A DNA stretch of 64,000 bases from Bradyrhizobium vignae (lineage in GTDB: Bacteria; Pseudomonadota; Alphaproteobacteria; Rhizobiales; Xanthobacteraceae), in contig NZ_RDQF01000024.1 of assembly GCF_004114425.1 (NCBI RefSeq), positions 1 through 64,000 on the forward strand, read 5' to 3'. A program made the position numbers and the translations under genes. The notes beneath the pieces were generated by a model. It did no database searches. It worked only from the letters and a program-made list of their open reading frames with translations, and was not told where the DNA came from. Within the stretch, counting starts at the first letter, position 1. The number at the start of each line of letters is the position of its first letter. Below are positions 16,880 to 24,955 of this stretch, one piece after another.

Positions 16880-17236
16880 ATGAGGATATCGCAGGCGTTC
16901 AAGTTCGAAGCGGCGCATCGGCTGCCAAACGTGCCCGAGACTCACCGGTGCAGCCGGCTGCATGGTCATTCCTATCGGGTCGAGGTCCAGTTGGACGGTC
17001 CGGTGGACCCGCACACCGGCTTCGTCGCGGACTTCTTCGATATCGAGAAAAGCTTCGCCGACATCATGGCCGCGCTGGACCACCACTGCCTGAACGAGGT
17101 CGATGGGCTCGCGAACCCGACCGCCGAGAATATCGCGGTCTGGATCTGGGATCGGTTGCAGCCGAGCCTACGGCAGCTGTGGGCGGTCCGCGTCTACGAG
17201 ACGGCGGACTGCTGGGCCGAATATCAGGGGCGGTGA
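16880..17236 (+). CDS. queD: 6-carboxytetrahydropterin synthase QueD (PTPS family)
   Basis: QueD converts dihydroneopterin triphosphate to 6-carboxy-5,6,7,8-tetrahydropterin, the first dedicated step to queuosine and other 7-deazaguanines. The zinc ligands are His13 in EAAHRLPN and His28/His30 in RLHGHSY; the catalytic Cys24 is present, as are Asp67-His68 in LDHHCLNE and Glu83 in PTAENIAVWIW. The 118 residues match QueD. The ATG at 16880 has AGGAG five bases upstream and is preferred to the GTG at 16868. No other queuosine gene lies nearby. Confidence 0.88.
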   Translation: MRISQAFKFEAAHRLPNVPETHRCSRLHGHSYRVEVQLDGPVDPHTGFVADFFDIEKSFADIMAALDHHCLNEVDGLANPTAENIAVWIWDRLQPSLRQLWAVRVYETADCWAEYQGR

Positions 17237-17460
17237 CGGCGGCCCTGCCCGGGCCTCACTATGGTGTCGTGCCCATCTTCGCCGGTTATGGCGCGGTTGC
17301 ACTTCTTGCGCTGCTGCACCCTGGCGATCCGCGGCCCGTTGGCCTTCCCTGCGGAGCGACCACTCTATTCAGGGCTCTCGTCGGGGGCCGATGGGACGTG
17401 CCGTCGAAAATCCATTCTGTCATGGAAGCAAGACGGCGCCATCGGGTCGGACGAAGCCCC

Positions 17461-17874
17461 TCACTCGTGGACGGCGAGAACGGTCAGGCCTCTGGTGCGT
17501 TTGTCGGGCGTCTCGAATTCGATCCGCTGTCCGGCCGAGAGGCCGATCAGCGCCGCTCCGACGGGCGTCAGGATCGAGATCCGGTTGAGCTCGATATTCG
17601 CCTCGTGCGGATAGACGAGCACGATCTCCCGCCTCGCGCCGGTCTCGTCATCGCGATAGGTCACTTTCGACCCCATCCTGATCACGCCTTGCAAGTCGTT
17701 CTCTTCCGTGACCGTCGCACGTTCCAGCTCCCGCGCCAGGAATTGGGCGACACGGGGAAACAGATCCATCGTTGAATTCGCCAGCGCGCTGAGGCGTCGC
17801 GATTCGGCTTCTGCGATCTTGATCGGCGGCAACGCCGGCTGTTCTCGCCGAGTCCCGGCGTCGAAGTTGCGCAT
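17461..17874 (-). CDS. Rnk-like nucleoside diphosphate kinase regulator (GreA/GreB C-terminal fold), paralog 1
   Basis: The 137-residue protein has a short helical N-terminal part (ARRLSALANSTMDLFPRVAQ region) and then the FKBP-like GreA/GreB C-terminal fold with VIRMGSKVTYRDDETG, ISILTPVGAALIGLSAG and QRIEFETPD. Rnk proteins bind RNA polymerase near the secondary channel and were first described as regulators of nucleoside diphosphate kinase. The ribosome binding site AGGAG overlaps the TAG stop of the preceding paralog, so the pair is probably one operon with coupled translation. It ends convergent with queD; 17237-17460 holds no gene I can see. Confidence 0.8.
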   Translation of the reverse strand: MRNFDAGTRREQPALPPIKIAEAESRRLSALANSTMDLFPRVAQFLARELERATVTEENDLQGVIRMGSKVTYRDDETGARREIVLVYPHEANIELNRISILTPVGAALIGLSAGQRIEFETPDKRTRGLTVLAVHE

Positions 17875-17883
17875 TGAACTCTC

Positions 17884-18348
17884 CTATGCTGCAGTTGGTC
17901 CAGGATCGTCATCGAACGGCTCGCCTCGCCGAGCCCTCCGGAAGAGGGGCACGACGTTCGGGCCTGATCGGGTCACGTTCTGAACCCTGACGACGTTCAG
18001 GCAGCCGGCAACGACGTACGGCATTTGATCGCCTGCCTTCAGTCCGATCAAAGCCGCCCCCAGGGGTGTCAGGACTGAAATGCGGGCGGGATCCGACGAG
18101 CACTCCTCGGGCCACATTAATTGCACCATGCCGGGCGGAGCGCCCCGGTTCGTGCAATAGGTGACCCACGATCCCACGGTCACCAGCGAGCGGAGATCGT
18201 CCGACTCGTCCGGCACGATCTCGGCCCGGTTGATCTCACCCATGAGGAAGATGCCGTCCAAGTCCCCTTTTTCGGCGGCACGGCGCGCAAGCTGTTCGAG
18301 CCGCGGATAGTCAGATGCGATGAGCGCGATTCTTGGAAGAGGGAGCAC
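17884..18348 (-). CDS. Rnk-like GreA/GreB C-terminal fold protein, paralog 2
   Basis: This 154-residue protein repeats the layout of its downstream neighbour: PRLEQLARRAAEKGDLDGIF, then TVGSWVTYCTNRG, then RISVLTPLGAALIGLKAGDQ, with a C-terminal extension of about thirty residues (SGPNVVPLFRRARRG). The two copies share the core words SILTP/SVLTP and GAALIGL but are otherwise quite diverged, so the duplication is old. A GTG at 18348 is chosen because AAGGAG lies seven bases upstream; the open frame to 18393 has no comparable site. The extension and the cysteine in YCTNRG are absent from paralog 1. Confidence 0.75.
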   Translation of the reverse strand: MLPLPRIALIASDYPRLEQLARRAAEKGDLDGIFLMGEINRAEIVPDESDDLRSLVTVGSWVTYCTNRGAPPGMVQLMWPEECSSDPARISVLTPLGAALIGLKAGDQMPYVVAGCLNVVRVQNVTRSGPNVVPLFRRARRGEPFDDDPGPTAA

Positions 18349-18491
18349 GGCACACTCCTTCGGCTTCAATACGACCTCTCGGGTGGAGGCCACGAAAGCT
18401 GGAAAAGAGCCCGGACGGCGCGAACACCGTCCGGCTAACCGCCTGCTTGGAGGCGGCCGGCGTGAAGACCAAAACGCGCGGTGCGCGCATC

Positions 18492-18506
18492 TATGTCGAC
18501 GACATA
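18492..18506. promoter_or_regulatory. perfect 15-bp palindrome TATGTCGACGACATA, possible operator
   Basis: The sequence is perfectly self-complementary around one central base. It lies about 145 bases upstream of the Rnk-like pair and about 120 bases past the 3' end of the IclR gene, in an otherwise empty gap (18349-18623). Length and symmetry fit a dimeric repressor site, but no regulator can be assigned. Confidence 0.4.
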
Positions 18507-18623
18507 TGCCATGACATGCGCACTATAGTGATTCATTCCGCTGGAAACATTGCGGCGAAACCGCACAGCCGCAAGCGATTGCAGGTTCCAGTCGCGGCAT
18601 GCGCCCACCGATGCCGATGTACT

Positions 18624-19406
18624 TCATCCGCTTCGCAGCACCTCCATGCACTTGGCCGCGAACGCGTTGAGGTACGCGCCAAGCTCGCTCGCCAGCGCGT
18701 CGGAGCGCTCGACGTTCTGCAGGCTCATGTTGAGTGCGTAGACCGGAAGCCCGTCCAGCACGATGGGCGTTGCGACGGCAAGAACGGCGGGCTGCCACGA
18801 CACCGCACAATAGCCGTCGCGTTGGACGGAGCTGATCGATCTCCTGATGTCCGCAAGCAGCGCCTTGGTCGCGGCAGCGCTGCGCCGTCTGAACAGTTTC
18901 AGCAATCGCTCGCGCTCGGGCTCTGGAATGCCGGCGAGATAGGCGCGGCCGAGCGAGGTCAGCTCCATCGGGACCTGCTGGCCGGCGACGACGTTGCGCA
19001 GCGCCGCGCGCGGGCTGTAGCGGATCGACTCCAGATAAACCATCATGGTTCTATCAGCCGTCGCGAGCCCGACGTTCAGCCGGCGCTTGGCCGATTCCGC
19101 CCGCATCATCGGGCCGATCGCATTGAGCACGGGTGATCCCGTGCGCATGGCATGGCCGATGCTGATGACGGACGCCGCAAGGCGGTAGGTCCGCTGGCTG
19201 CGGACCTCGTCGAGCATTCCGGAATTGACCAGCGTTCGTGTCAACCGGCTGACCGTCGATCGCGGCAATCCGGTTCGCTCCGCAATCTCGCCGTTGCCCA
19301 GCGTGTCGACGCCGGGCCGGAAAGCCCTGATGATCTCGATGCCCCTTTCGAGCGACCGGTTGCCATCAACCCCGCCCGCATATCTGCGCATCTGTGCCAC
19401 ATCCAT
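18624..19406 (-). CDS. IclR family transcriptional regulator
   Basis: An N-terminal winged helix (GNRSLERGIEIIRAF, then AERTGLPRSTVSRLTRTLV as the recognition helix region) is followed by the IclR effector domain with LTSLGRAYLAG and a C-terminal VLDGLPVYALNMS. IclR proteins usually regulate a neighbouring catabolic operon in response to its substrate. The neighbour here is a broken chimeric ORF, so the original target operon is probably lost. Start is uncertain: an ATG at 19406 directly abuts GGGGAGG, and a GTG two codons downstream has better spacing. Confidence 0.85.
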   Translation of the reverse strand: MDVAQMRRYAGGVDGNRSLERGIEIIRAFRPGVDTLGNGEIAERTGLPRSTVSRLTRTLVNSGMLDEVRSQRTYRLAASVISIGHAMRTGSPVLNAIGPMMRAESAKRRLNVGLATADRTMMVYLESIRYSPRAALRNVVAGQQVPMELTSLGRAYLAGIPEPERERLLKLFRRRSAAATKALLADIRRSISSVQRDGYCAVSWQPAVLAVATPIVLDGLPVYALNMSLQNVERSDALASELGAYLNAFAAKCMEVLRSG

Positions 19407-19418
19407 CCTCCCCGCCAT

Positions 19419-19433
19419 TTCCACTCAGTGGAA
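19419..19433. promoter_or_regulatory. perfect palindrome TTCCACTCAGTGGAA, likely IclR operator
   Basis: TTCCACT and AGTGGAA are exact inverted repeats around one C. TTCCA/TGGAA arms are typical of IclR-family operators. It begins 13 bases upstream of the IclR start codon and lies 69 bases before the divergent chimeric ORF, the expected place for autoregulation and control of a divergent operon. Confidence 0.65.
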
Positions 19434-19501
19434 TTAAGGGGATGTCCGGGGGGTGCAAGCCGCTATCGGTGATCGATCCGACGCCAGCCACGGAGCTTGC
19501 C

Positions 19502-20035
19502 ATGTCCTATCAGCTCATGTCCTATCAGCTCATCGAATTTTCCGTCGAGGCCGGTGTTGCGACGATCGCCTTCAACCGGCCGGAACGGCGCAATGCCATG
19601 AGCGACGACATGCGCGCAGGCGCGGCGCCTGCGATCAGCGATCTCCTGGGCGGGCAGATCGACGTGATGTTCACAACCGTGGCCAGCGCGGCCTCGCTGG
19701 TGGCTGCGGGGCAGCTCCGGGCGCTGGCCGTCACATCGGCTGAACGTTCAGCCGCGTTCCCGCAATTGCCGACCGTTGCTGAGGCGGGAGTGCCCGGCTA
19801 CGCCGCCGAGTCCTGGTATGGACTGTACGCGCCGGCCAAGACACCCGCGCCGGTGATTGCGCGCCTGAACCAGGCGGTCGCGAAGGCCGTTCAGTCCGGC
19901 GCCTTCAAGCAGCTGGAGGCCAACGAAGGTCTCATCATGGTCGGCAGCGCTCCCGAACAGCTCGATCGCTATGTTGGGCAGGAGGAGGACCGCTGGCGCA
20001 AGCTGGTCAAGGACGCGAACATCGAGGTGCAATAG
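19502..20035 (+). pseudogene. in-frame chimera: enoyl-CoA hydratase N terminus fused to the C-terminal half of a Bug/TctC solute-binding protein
   Basis: The first ~38 residues (from MSYQLIEFSVEAGVATIAFN to RNAMSDDMR) are the beginning of an enoyl-CoA hydratase/isomerase. From GAAPAISDLLGGQIDVMFTT onward the protein is the C-terminal half of a tripartite-tricarboxylate-type periplasmic binding protein, including LPTVAEAGVPGYAAESWYG. The frame is open throughout, so a 177-residue product could be made after the GGAG seven bases upstream, but it would have no crotonase active site, no signal peptide and half a binding domain. The first 15 bases are duplicated in tandem (19502-19516, 19517-19531), giving MSYQLMSYQL. 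The fusion point lies in a 19-bp palindrome at 19615-19633. Confidence 0.85.
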
Positions 20036-20173
20036 TCCAGGGGATTCCGTCGCCGGGAAGCGGATCGGAAAGGTTCCGGGGCCTTTGGGCGCAAGCCACC
20101 GCCCTTCGCCGACGAGCTGATCGTAAGCCTTGTGCAGGGGCGCCGCGTTCGCGCACTGCGGCGGACCGCCAGT
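20036..20173 (-). pseudogene. remnant of a phytanoyl-CoA dioxygenase family gene
   Basis: Read on the minus strand, one frame gives GGPPQCANAAPLHKAYD, then QLVGEGRWLAPKGPGT and FPIRFPATES, which matches the middle of PhyH-type 2-oxoglutarate dioxygenases just before the iron-binding HxD. The frame meets an in-frame TGA at 20174-20176 upstream and ends at 20036, exactly where the chimera's stop codon lies. There is no start codon and no metal site. It is a fragment left by deletion. The identification rests on remembered family patterns and needs a search. Confidence 0.55.
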
Positions 20174-20298
20174 TCAAGATGCGCTCGACACGACATCCCG
20201 AACGAGGGACCTCGCGACGTCCGGGTCCGCGTGGGCGATTGTGGCCATGACGAAAGCGACCGTCACGTCGACGATCAGCCGATATGACGAGGCTCAAT

Positions 20299-20835
20299 CT
20301 ATCCTTGCTGGATCGGGGATTCGGACGATCCCTCCGCCGCCAATTTTTCGACATCGAGCGGCTTGCTGACAATCTTCAACGAGCCGTCGGGATTGCGCGG
20401 CCACTCTTCCTCAGGTCGATCCCAGTAGAGCTCGACGCCATTGCCGTCCGGGTCGCGGAGATAGATCGCCTCCGAACCACCGTGGTCGCTCGCACCGGTG
20501 AGCTGGACGGCCGCTGCTCGGAGGCGGCGGAGTGCGTCGCCGAGCGCGGCTCGCGTCGGATAGACAAAGGCAACGTGGTGGAGGCCCGTCGATCCTTCAG
20601 GTGGCGGCGAACCGCCCCGGCTCTCCCAGGTGTTGATCGCGACGTGGTGATGATAGCCGCCGGCGGCGAGGAACGCTGCTTCGTTGCCAATCAGTCCGTG
20701 CAGGCCGAAGCCGAGCACCCCGCAATAGAACGCAAGTGATCGCTCGAGGTCCGCTACCTTCAGATGAACATGCCCGACGCGGACGCGCGGGTCGATCGGT
20801 TCGCTGTCGGCCACCGGCGTGATCAGTCCCGTCAT
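20299..20835 (-). CDS. VOC superfamily (glyoxalase/dioxygenase-fold) protein, CatE-like
   Basis: Two beta-alpha-beta-beta-beta modules are readable: VGHVHLKVADLERSLAFYCG in the first and GLHHVAFVYP with DPDGNGVELYWDRP in the second. Metal-ligand candidates are the His in GHVHLKV, the His in LHHVAF and the Glu in GVELYW, as in catechol-2,3-dioxygenase-like VOC proteins. The PEEEWPRNPDGSL tail is typical of the group. Substrate cannot be told. The ribosome binding site AAGGAG is eight bases upstream and overlaps the edge of the repeat at 20848. LysR, divergent across that repeat, may regulate it. Confidence 0.8.
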   Translation of the reverse strand: MTGLITPVADSEPIDPRVRVGHVHLKVADLERSLAFYCGVLGFGLHGLIGNEAAFLAAGGYHHHVAINTWESRGGSPPPEGSTGLHHVAFVYPTRAALGDALRRLRAAAVQLTGASDHGGSEAIYLRDPDGNGVELYWDRPEEEWPRNPDGSLKIVSKPLDVEKLAAEGSSESPIQQG

Positions 20836-20847
20836 CCTTCAGCTCCT

Positions 20848-20951
20848 TAAAGCATGATCCGGAAAAGTGTGCAGCGGTTTTCCGAAAGGATCATGCTCAA
20901 ACAACAACCTGAAGCGCGATGGTGATTCATCCTGATCCCATCGCGGTTTAG
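20848..20951. repeat. two-hairpin ~103-bp repeat, copy 2
   Basis: Same two hairpins as copy 1, with GTGTGCAGCGG in the first loop and CGCGGTTTAG in place of CGCGCTTTAG at the end. It lies between the divergent VOC and LysR genes, and its first bases form part of the VOC ribosome binding site. Confidence 0.9.
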
Positions 20952-21045
20952 GGCCTTCCCCGATCGAAGCAGATCGCAGAAGCCGTTTCGCGGCAAGTCA
21001 GGATAATCTGGAATTACTGTCCATAATTCTGCATAATGAACGGCA

Positions 21046-21927
21046 ATGCGCATCGATGAGATCAGTGTCTTCGTCCAGGTGCTGGAGGCAGGCAGCTTTG
21101 CCGGCGCTGCCCGAAGGCTCCGCATGCCCGCCAGCACGGTGAGCGCAAAGGTGGCGGCGCTCGAACAGCGCCTCGGTGTCAGCCTGATCCGGCGTACGAC
21201 CCGCAAGCTCCGCGTCACGCCGGCGGGCCAGGCTTATTTTGAACGGTGCCGCGCCGGGCTTCGTGAGATCGAGGCAGCCGAAGCTGCAATTACGTCGGAG
21301 GCGGGAAGCCTCAGTGGCCTCCTTCGGCTCACAGCGGCCGTCGACATCGCGCAAAGTCTACTGCCGCCCATCATCAGCACGTTTCGCGAAACGTTCCCGA
21401 TGGTGAAAATCGAGCTGATTGTAACGGACCGGATCGTCGACATGATCGCCGAAGGCGTCGATCTCGCCATCCGGGTCGGCCCGCTGCGCGATTCCAGCCT
21501 GGTGACCAGGTCTTTTGTGACGGGCCCGTCGGGACTGTTTGCAAGCCAACACTATCTCGACCGACGCGGCGTCCCCAGTCATGTGGATGATCTCAAACAC
21601 CACGACCTGATTGGATTCGGCAAGCCTTGGGCCCGTCCTCTGCCCATGCTGATGGGAAAGCGGAAGGTCAGCATCGATCTATCGGGCGACCTGACCTGCG
21701 ATGACCTGTTGACGGTAAGAACCTTCGTCGCGATGGGACTGGGGATCGGATTCCTGCCGGCCTTTTTCGCAGACCAACAACGGCTAGTGCGCGTGCTGCC
21801 AGCTCTTCGCTCGCCCCTGACCGGACTCTATTTCGCCTACCCTGCGCAGAAATACGTGGCAGCGCGGGTCAAAAGGTTCATCACCTTTGCAGTCACGAGT
21901 GTGAGCCGCCTGCGCCTGCATCCGTAG
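21046..21927 (+). CDS. LysR family transcriptional regulator
   Basis: The N-terminal helix-turn-helix is SFAGAARRLRMPASTVSAKV (residues 19-38), followed by the linker helix and RTTRKLRVTPAGQAYFERC. The effector domain runs from about residue 90 with LLRLTAAVDIAQSLLPPI and EGVDLAIRVGPL, to residue 293. This is the CrgA/AaeR-like subgroup. A partial dyad, CATAATTCTGCATAATG at 21022-21038, sits just before the start codon and may be an autoregulatory site. The divergent VOC gene is the most natural target. Confidence 0.88.
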   Translation: MRIDEISVFVQVLEAGSFAGAARRLRMPASTVSAKVAALEQRLGVSLIRRTTRKLRVTPAGQAYFERCRAGLREIEAAEAAITSEAGSLSGLLRLTAAVDIAQSLLPPIISTFRETFPMVKIELIVTDRIVDMIAEGVDLAIRVGPLRDSSLVTRSFVTGPSGLFASQHYLDRRGVPSHVDDLKHHDLIGFGKPWARPLPMLMGKRKVSIDLSGDLTCDDLLTVRTFVAMGLGIGFLPAFFADQQRLVRVLPALRSPLTGLYFAYPAQKYVAARVKRFITFAVTSVSRLRLHP

Positions 21928-22001
21928 TCTCGGCGGCGCGTTGATCGCTTCGATCGGAATGCCGGTGCTTGCCCAGAGCCTTCGCCGCGGGTGATCGGCC
22001 T

Positions 22002-22328
22002 TCACCGCAGGCCCTGTTCGTCGATCAGAATGCGGTGGATCTCGATGCGTTCGGGCAGCTCGATCAGGAATTCCGCGTCGCGTGCGAGATGATGGACCTT
22101 GGTCGGCTCGCCCTTGGTGAAAGCCGTCATGGCTGCGATGTCCGGCCAGTAGGAGATGGTCGTGAACCATGTCTCCTCACCGCGGTCCTCGCGCAATTGC
22201 TGCACACCGAGCGCGGTCTTCAGCAGCGGCGGAATGCCCTCCGCTTGCAGATAGGCCTGGTAGGCGTCGGCGGCGTCGCGGCGGGTGCGGCCGCGCCAGA
22301 TGCGGGCGATGGTCGGTTTGGTCGGCAT
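22002..22328 (-). CDS. antibiotic biosynthesis monooxygenase (ABM) family protein
   Basis: The 108-residue protein begins PTKPTIARIWRGRTRRDAAD and contains EETWFTTISYWPDIAAMTAF, a dimeric ferredoxin-like ABM pattern. Many members are small monooxygenases or heme-degrading enzymes and many have no known activity. The ATG at 22328 has AGGGAG six bases upstream, which decides it over the longer frame to 22385. Confidence 0.7.
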   Translation of the reverse strand: MPTKPTIARIWRGRTRRDAADAYQAYLQAEGIPPLLKTALGVQQLREDRGEETWFTTISYWPDIAAMTAFTKGEPTKVHHLARDAEFLIELPERIEIHRILIDEQGLR

Positions 22329-22493
22329 GATCGACTCCCTTGCGGGCGAACGCCGTGCTGCGCGCTCCCGTTCCAGCGTCTCCATGTCGCGGCCGCCGCC
22401 AGCCGCTCGGCATGTGGTGCCCGGTTGCCGCGGCGTATACCGGCGTCTTCACGCTCGGTGGCCGGTTCTTGGCGGCGCCGCCGCGAATATGCC

Positions 22494-22695
22494 GTGGTGT
22501 CGGAGAATTGCGTCACGCCCGTTCCCGCCTCGATCGATCGCACCAGCGCGCCGCTGCTCGGCTGCGCGGTGACGACCGCGCTCGGTGTCGTCAACAACGA
22601 TGCGCAGATCGCCATTGGCGAAGCCGTCGTCGTTTTCGGGGCCGGCGGCGTCGGATTGAACATCGTGCAATTTGCCGCGATGGCCGGCGCCGGCA
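22494..22695 (+). pseudogene. remnant of a zinc-dependent alcohol dehydrogenase gene
   Basis: One frame reads EYAVVSENCVTPVPASIDRT, then APLLGCAVTTALGVVNNDAQ and GEAVVVFGAGGVGLNIVQFA, the junction between the catalytic domain and the GAGGVG Rossmann motif of medium-chain dehydrogenases. The catalytic zinc site and everything after the first Rossmann strand are missing, and the sequence passes into unrelated codons at both ends. The remainder of 22329-22813 has no other gene I can support. Confidence 0.75.
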
Positions 22696-22813
22696 TGGCC
22701 GAGCCGCGTGCCATGATGGCTTCGCGCGGCCGTAACCGGCGGTTAACCATGGATATTTACGGTGTGACAAGCCTCTGAGCTTTGACAGTCAAGTTGATTT
22801 CGAGTCCAACCCC

Positions 22814-24955
22814 ATGGCGTTCGGTAGCCGCGCATCTCCGCGAAGCATCGCCCCGACGGAGCAAGCGGCTTCGTGGGAAGCACCGCGGGCTGCGAAGGCG
22901 AAGCCTGACGGCACCGGGCCGGCACTGATCAAGGGATCGCTGACGGTCTCCGGCACGCTCGCCTTTCTGCGCGAGAACGGCCGGCGCATCCTGACGCTGG
23001 CCCTCGCGCTGTTCGCCCTCGGCGTCGTCGTTCTGATGGTCCTTCCGGTCCGCTACGCCGCGACGGCTCTGGTCGTGCTCGATCCGCGCGAGCTGCGCGT
23101 GACCTCGGATCAGGACGTGCTGCCCGGCATCGGCCAGGATGCCGCGGCGCTTCAGAGCCAGATCGAGATCGCCAAATCCGACGGATTTCTCCGCCCCTTG
23201 ATCGAGCAGCTCAAGATCGCGGACGACGAGGACGTCGCGGGCGGCTATACCGACATGACGCGCCTGCTCGAGAAATTCCGCAACCGCCTCGAGATCACCC
23301 GGCGCGGGCTCACCTACGTCATTGCGATTTCCTTCACCTCGAACCGCCCGGACCGGGCCGCCTATTACGCCAATGCCATCGCCGAGGCGTTCGTTGCCAG
23401 CCAGGGCCGCGTCCGCACCGAGGCGACGGACGAGGCCGCCGACTGGCTGAAGGACCGGCTGAAGACGCTGAGCGAGCGCCTGCGCGCGTCGGAAGACGCC
23501 GTCGCTGCCTTCCGTCTCGAGCACAACATCGTCAATGCCGGCAAGGAATCCACCACGCAGCAATTGCGGGTGACCGACCTCACGCAGCAGGTCTCCGCCG
23601 CCCGCGCGCGCACCGAGGAGGCCAGGGCGCGCTACGAGCAGGCGCAGCGCGACGTCAAGGCCAATGTCGAAGGGCCGGTGAAGCAGGACCTCCTGAGCAT
23701 GCTGCGCGCGCAGCGCTCGGCCCTGAACGATCAGATCGCGCAGAAGAAGGCGGTGTATGGCGACCGCCATCCCGATCTCGCGATCTCCTACAGCCAGCTG
23801 GCGGACATCAACCGGCAGATCGAGATCGAGCGGAAGAAGAACATCGACACGGCCAGATCCGAATACGAGGCGCAGCTGGAGCAGCAGAACGCGCTGGAAA
23901 AGCAGCTCAAGGCGGTCGAGACCAAGATGCTGGTCGACGGCCAGGCGCTGGTGAAGCTGCAGGAGCTGCAGCGCGACGCCGATGCCAACAGGAACATCTA
24001 CGAGCAGTTCCTGTCGCGGTTCAAGACCACCAATGAGCAGCGTCAGTTGCAGGCGTCCCAGACCAAGATCGCTTCGATCGCCATTCCGCCGCTGCGTTCG
24101 ACGCGTCCGCCGCTCGCCTTGCTGCTCGCGGCACTGGCGATCGGCTCGCTGTTGACCTCCACCGCCGCCGTCGCAGTGACGACGAGCGTGTCGGCCGAAA
24201 AGCCCGAATCCGTTCAGGCGCCTGGATCTGTGGAAGCGGAGGAGGCGCTCGTCCGGGAAGTCCAGCGTCCGGCCGCCGCGCACCGGGCCGAGGCGCTGCC
24301 AAGCCTTCCTGTCTGGGCCCGCATTCCCGAGCTGGCGCCAGGGGCCGGGACCAACACTGTCTGGCAAAGACCGATCACCACGGCCGCCGAACTCGATCTC
24401 AGCCTCCATCTGCGGCCGCTGCTCGAACGCATCGACCGTGTGCCGGTGCGCGGCTGCAAGGTCGCGCTGGTGTTGTCGGTCGGCAAGAGCGCAGGCGGCA
24501 ACACGGTTGCGTGCTCCCTCAATCGCGCCGCCGTGAATCGGGGCATGATGAGCGTGCTGATCCGGCTCCAGCCGGAATTCGCAGGCCACCAGCCGCCGGT
24601 GACCGAATGGCACGACGGCTCGACCACGGCGGGGTTGCAGTCGATCGACGAGCTCCTGAGCGCCGGCCGCAAACCCGATGCGAGGCCCGAGGACGATATT
24701 CGTTCGGAGTTCGACCTGATCATCGTCCACGCCAGCAATCTCGCCTTGCAGCCCGACGCCATCGCCCTGGCCGCGCACGCGGACCTGATCGTCCTGGTGG
24801 CGCGCGCCGGCGAGCTCGGCTCGTCCGCGATGCGCAGGGTGACCGCAGCGCTGTCGAAATATGCGGCCGTGCCGACCGGCCTCGTCGTCAATCATGTGCC
24901 CGCCGGTGCGGTGGCGCCTCACCCCGAGGGGGGCGCATTGGGTCTTGCGGTTTGA
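22814..24955 (+). CDS. polysaccharide co-polymerase (Wzz/GumC/ExoP type) with a degenerate kinase domain
   Basis: Such proteins set chain length and assist export of surface polysaccharides. The order is: cytoplasmic N terminus, first membrane helix (about 59-79), Wzz domain starting YAATALVVLDPRELRV, a long coiled coil (about 210-390), a GNVR-like segment, second membrane helix (about 433-457), then a C-terminal BY-kinase-like domain. In that domain the P-loop position (residues 555-564) reads SVGKSAGGNT instead of the usual GEGKS/T pattern, and no tyrosine-rich tail follows. The domain therefore probably neither binds ATP normally nor autophosphorylates. Its stop overlaps the next start. 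Confidence 0.85.
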   Translation: MAFGSRASPRSIAPTEQAASWEAPRAAKAKPDGTGPALIKGSLTVSGTLAFLRENGRRILTLALALFALGVVVLMVLPVRYAATALVVLDPRELRVTSDQDVLPGIGQDAAALQSQIEIAKSDGFLRPLIEQLKIADDEDVAGGYTDMTRLLEKFRNRLEITRRGLTYVIAISFTSNRPDRAAYYANAIAEAFVASQGRVRTEATDEAADWLKDRLKTLSERLRASEDAVAAFRLEHNIVNAGKESTTQQLRVTDLTQQVSAARARTEEARARYEQAQRDVKANVEGPVKQDLLSMLRAQRSALNDQIAQKKAVYGDRHPDLAISYSQLADINRQIEIERKKNIDTARSEYEAQLEQQNALEKQLKAVETKMLVDGQALVKLQELQRDADANRNIYEQFLSRFKTTNEQRQLQASQTKIASIAIPPLRSTRPPLALLLAALAIGSLLTSTAAVAVTTSVSAEKPESVQAPGSVEAEEALVREVQRPAAAHRAEALPSLPVWARIPELAPGAGTNTVWQRPITTAAELDLSLHLRPLLERIDRVPVRGCKVALVLSVGKSAGGNTVACSLNRAAVNRGMMSVLIRLQPEFAGHQPPVTEWHDGSTTAGLQSIDELLSAGRKPDARPEDDIRSEFDLIIVHASNLALQPDAIALAAHADLIVLVARAGELGSSAMRRVTAALSKYAAVPTGLVVNHVPAGAVAPHPEGGALGLAV

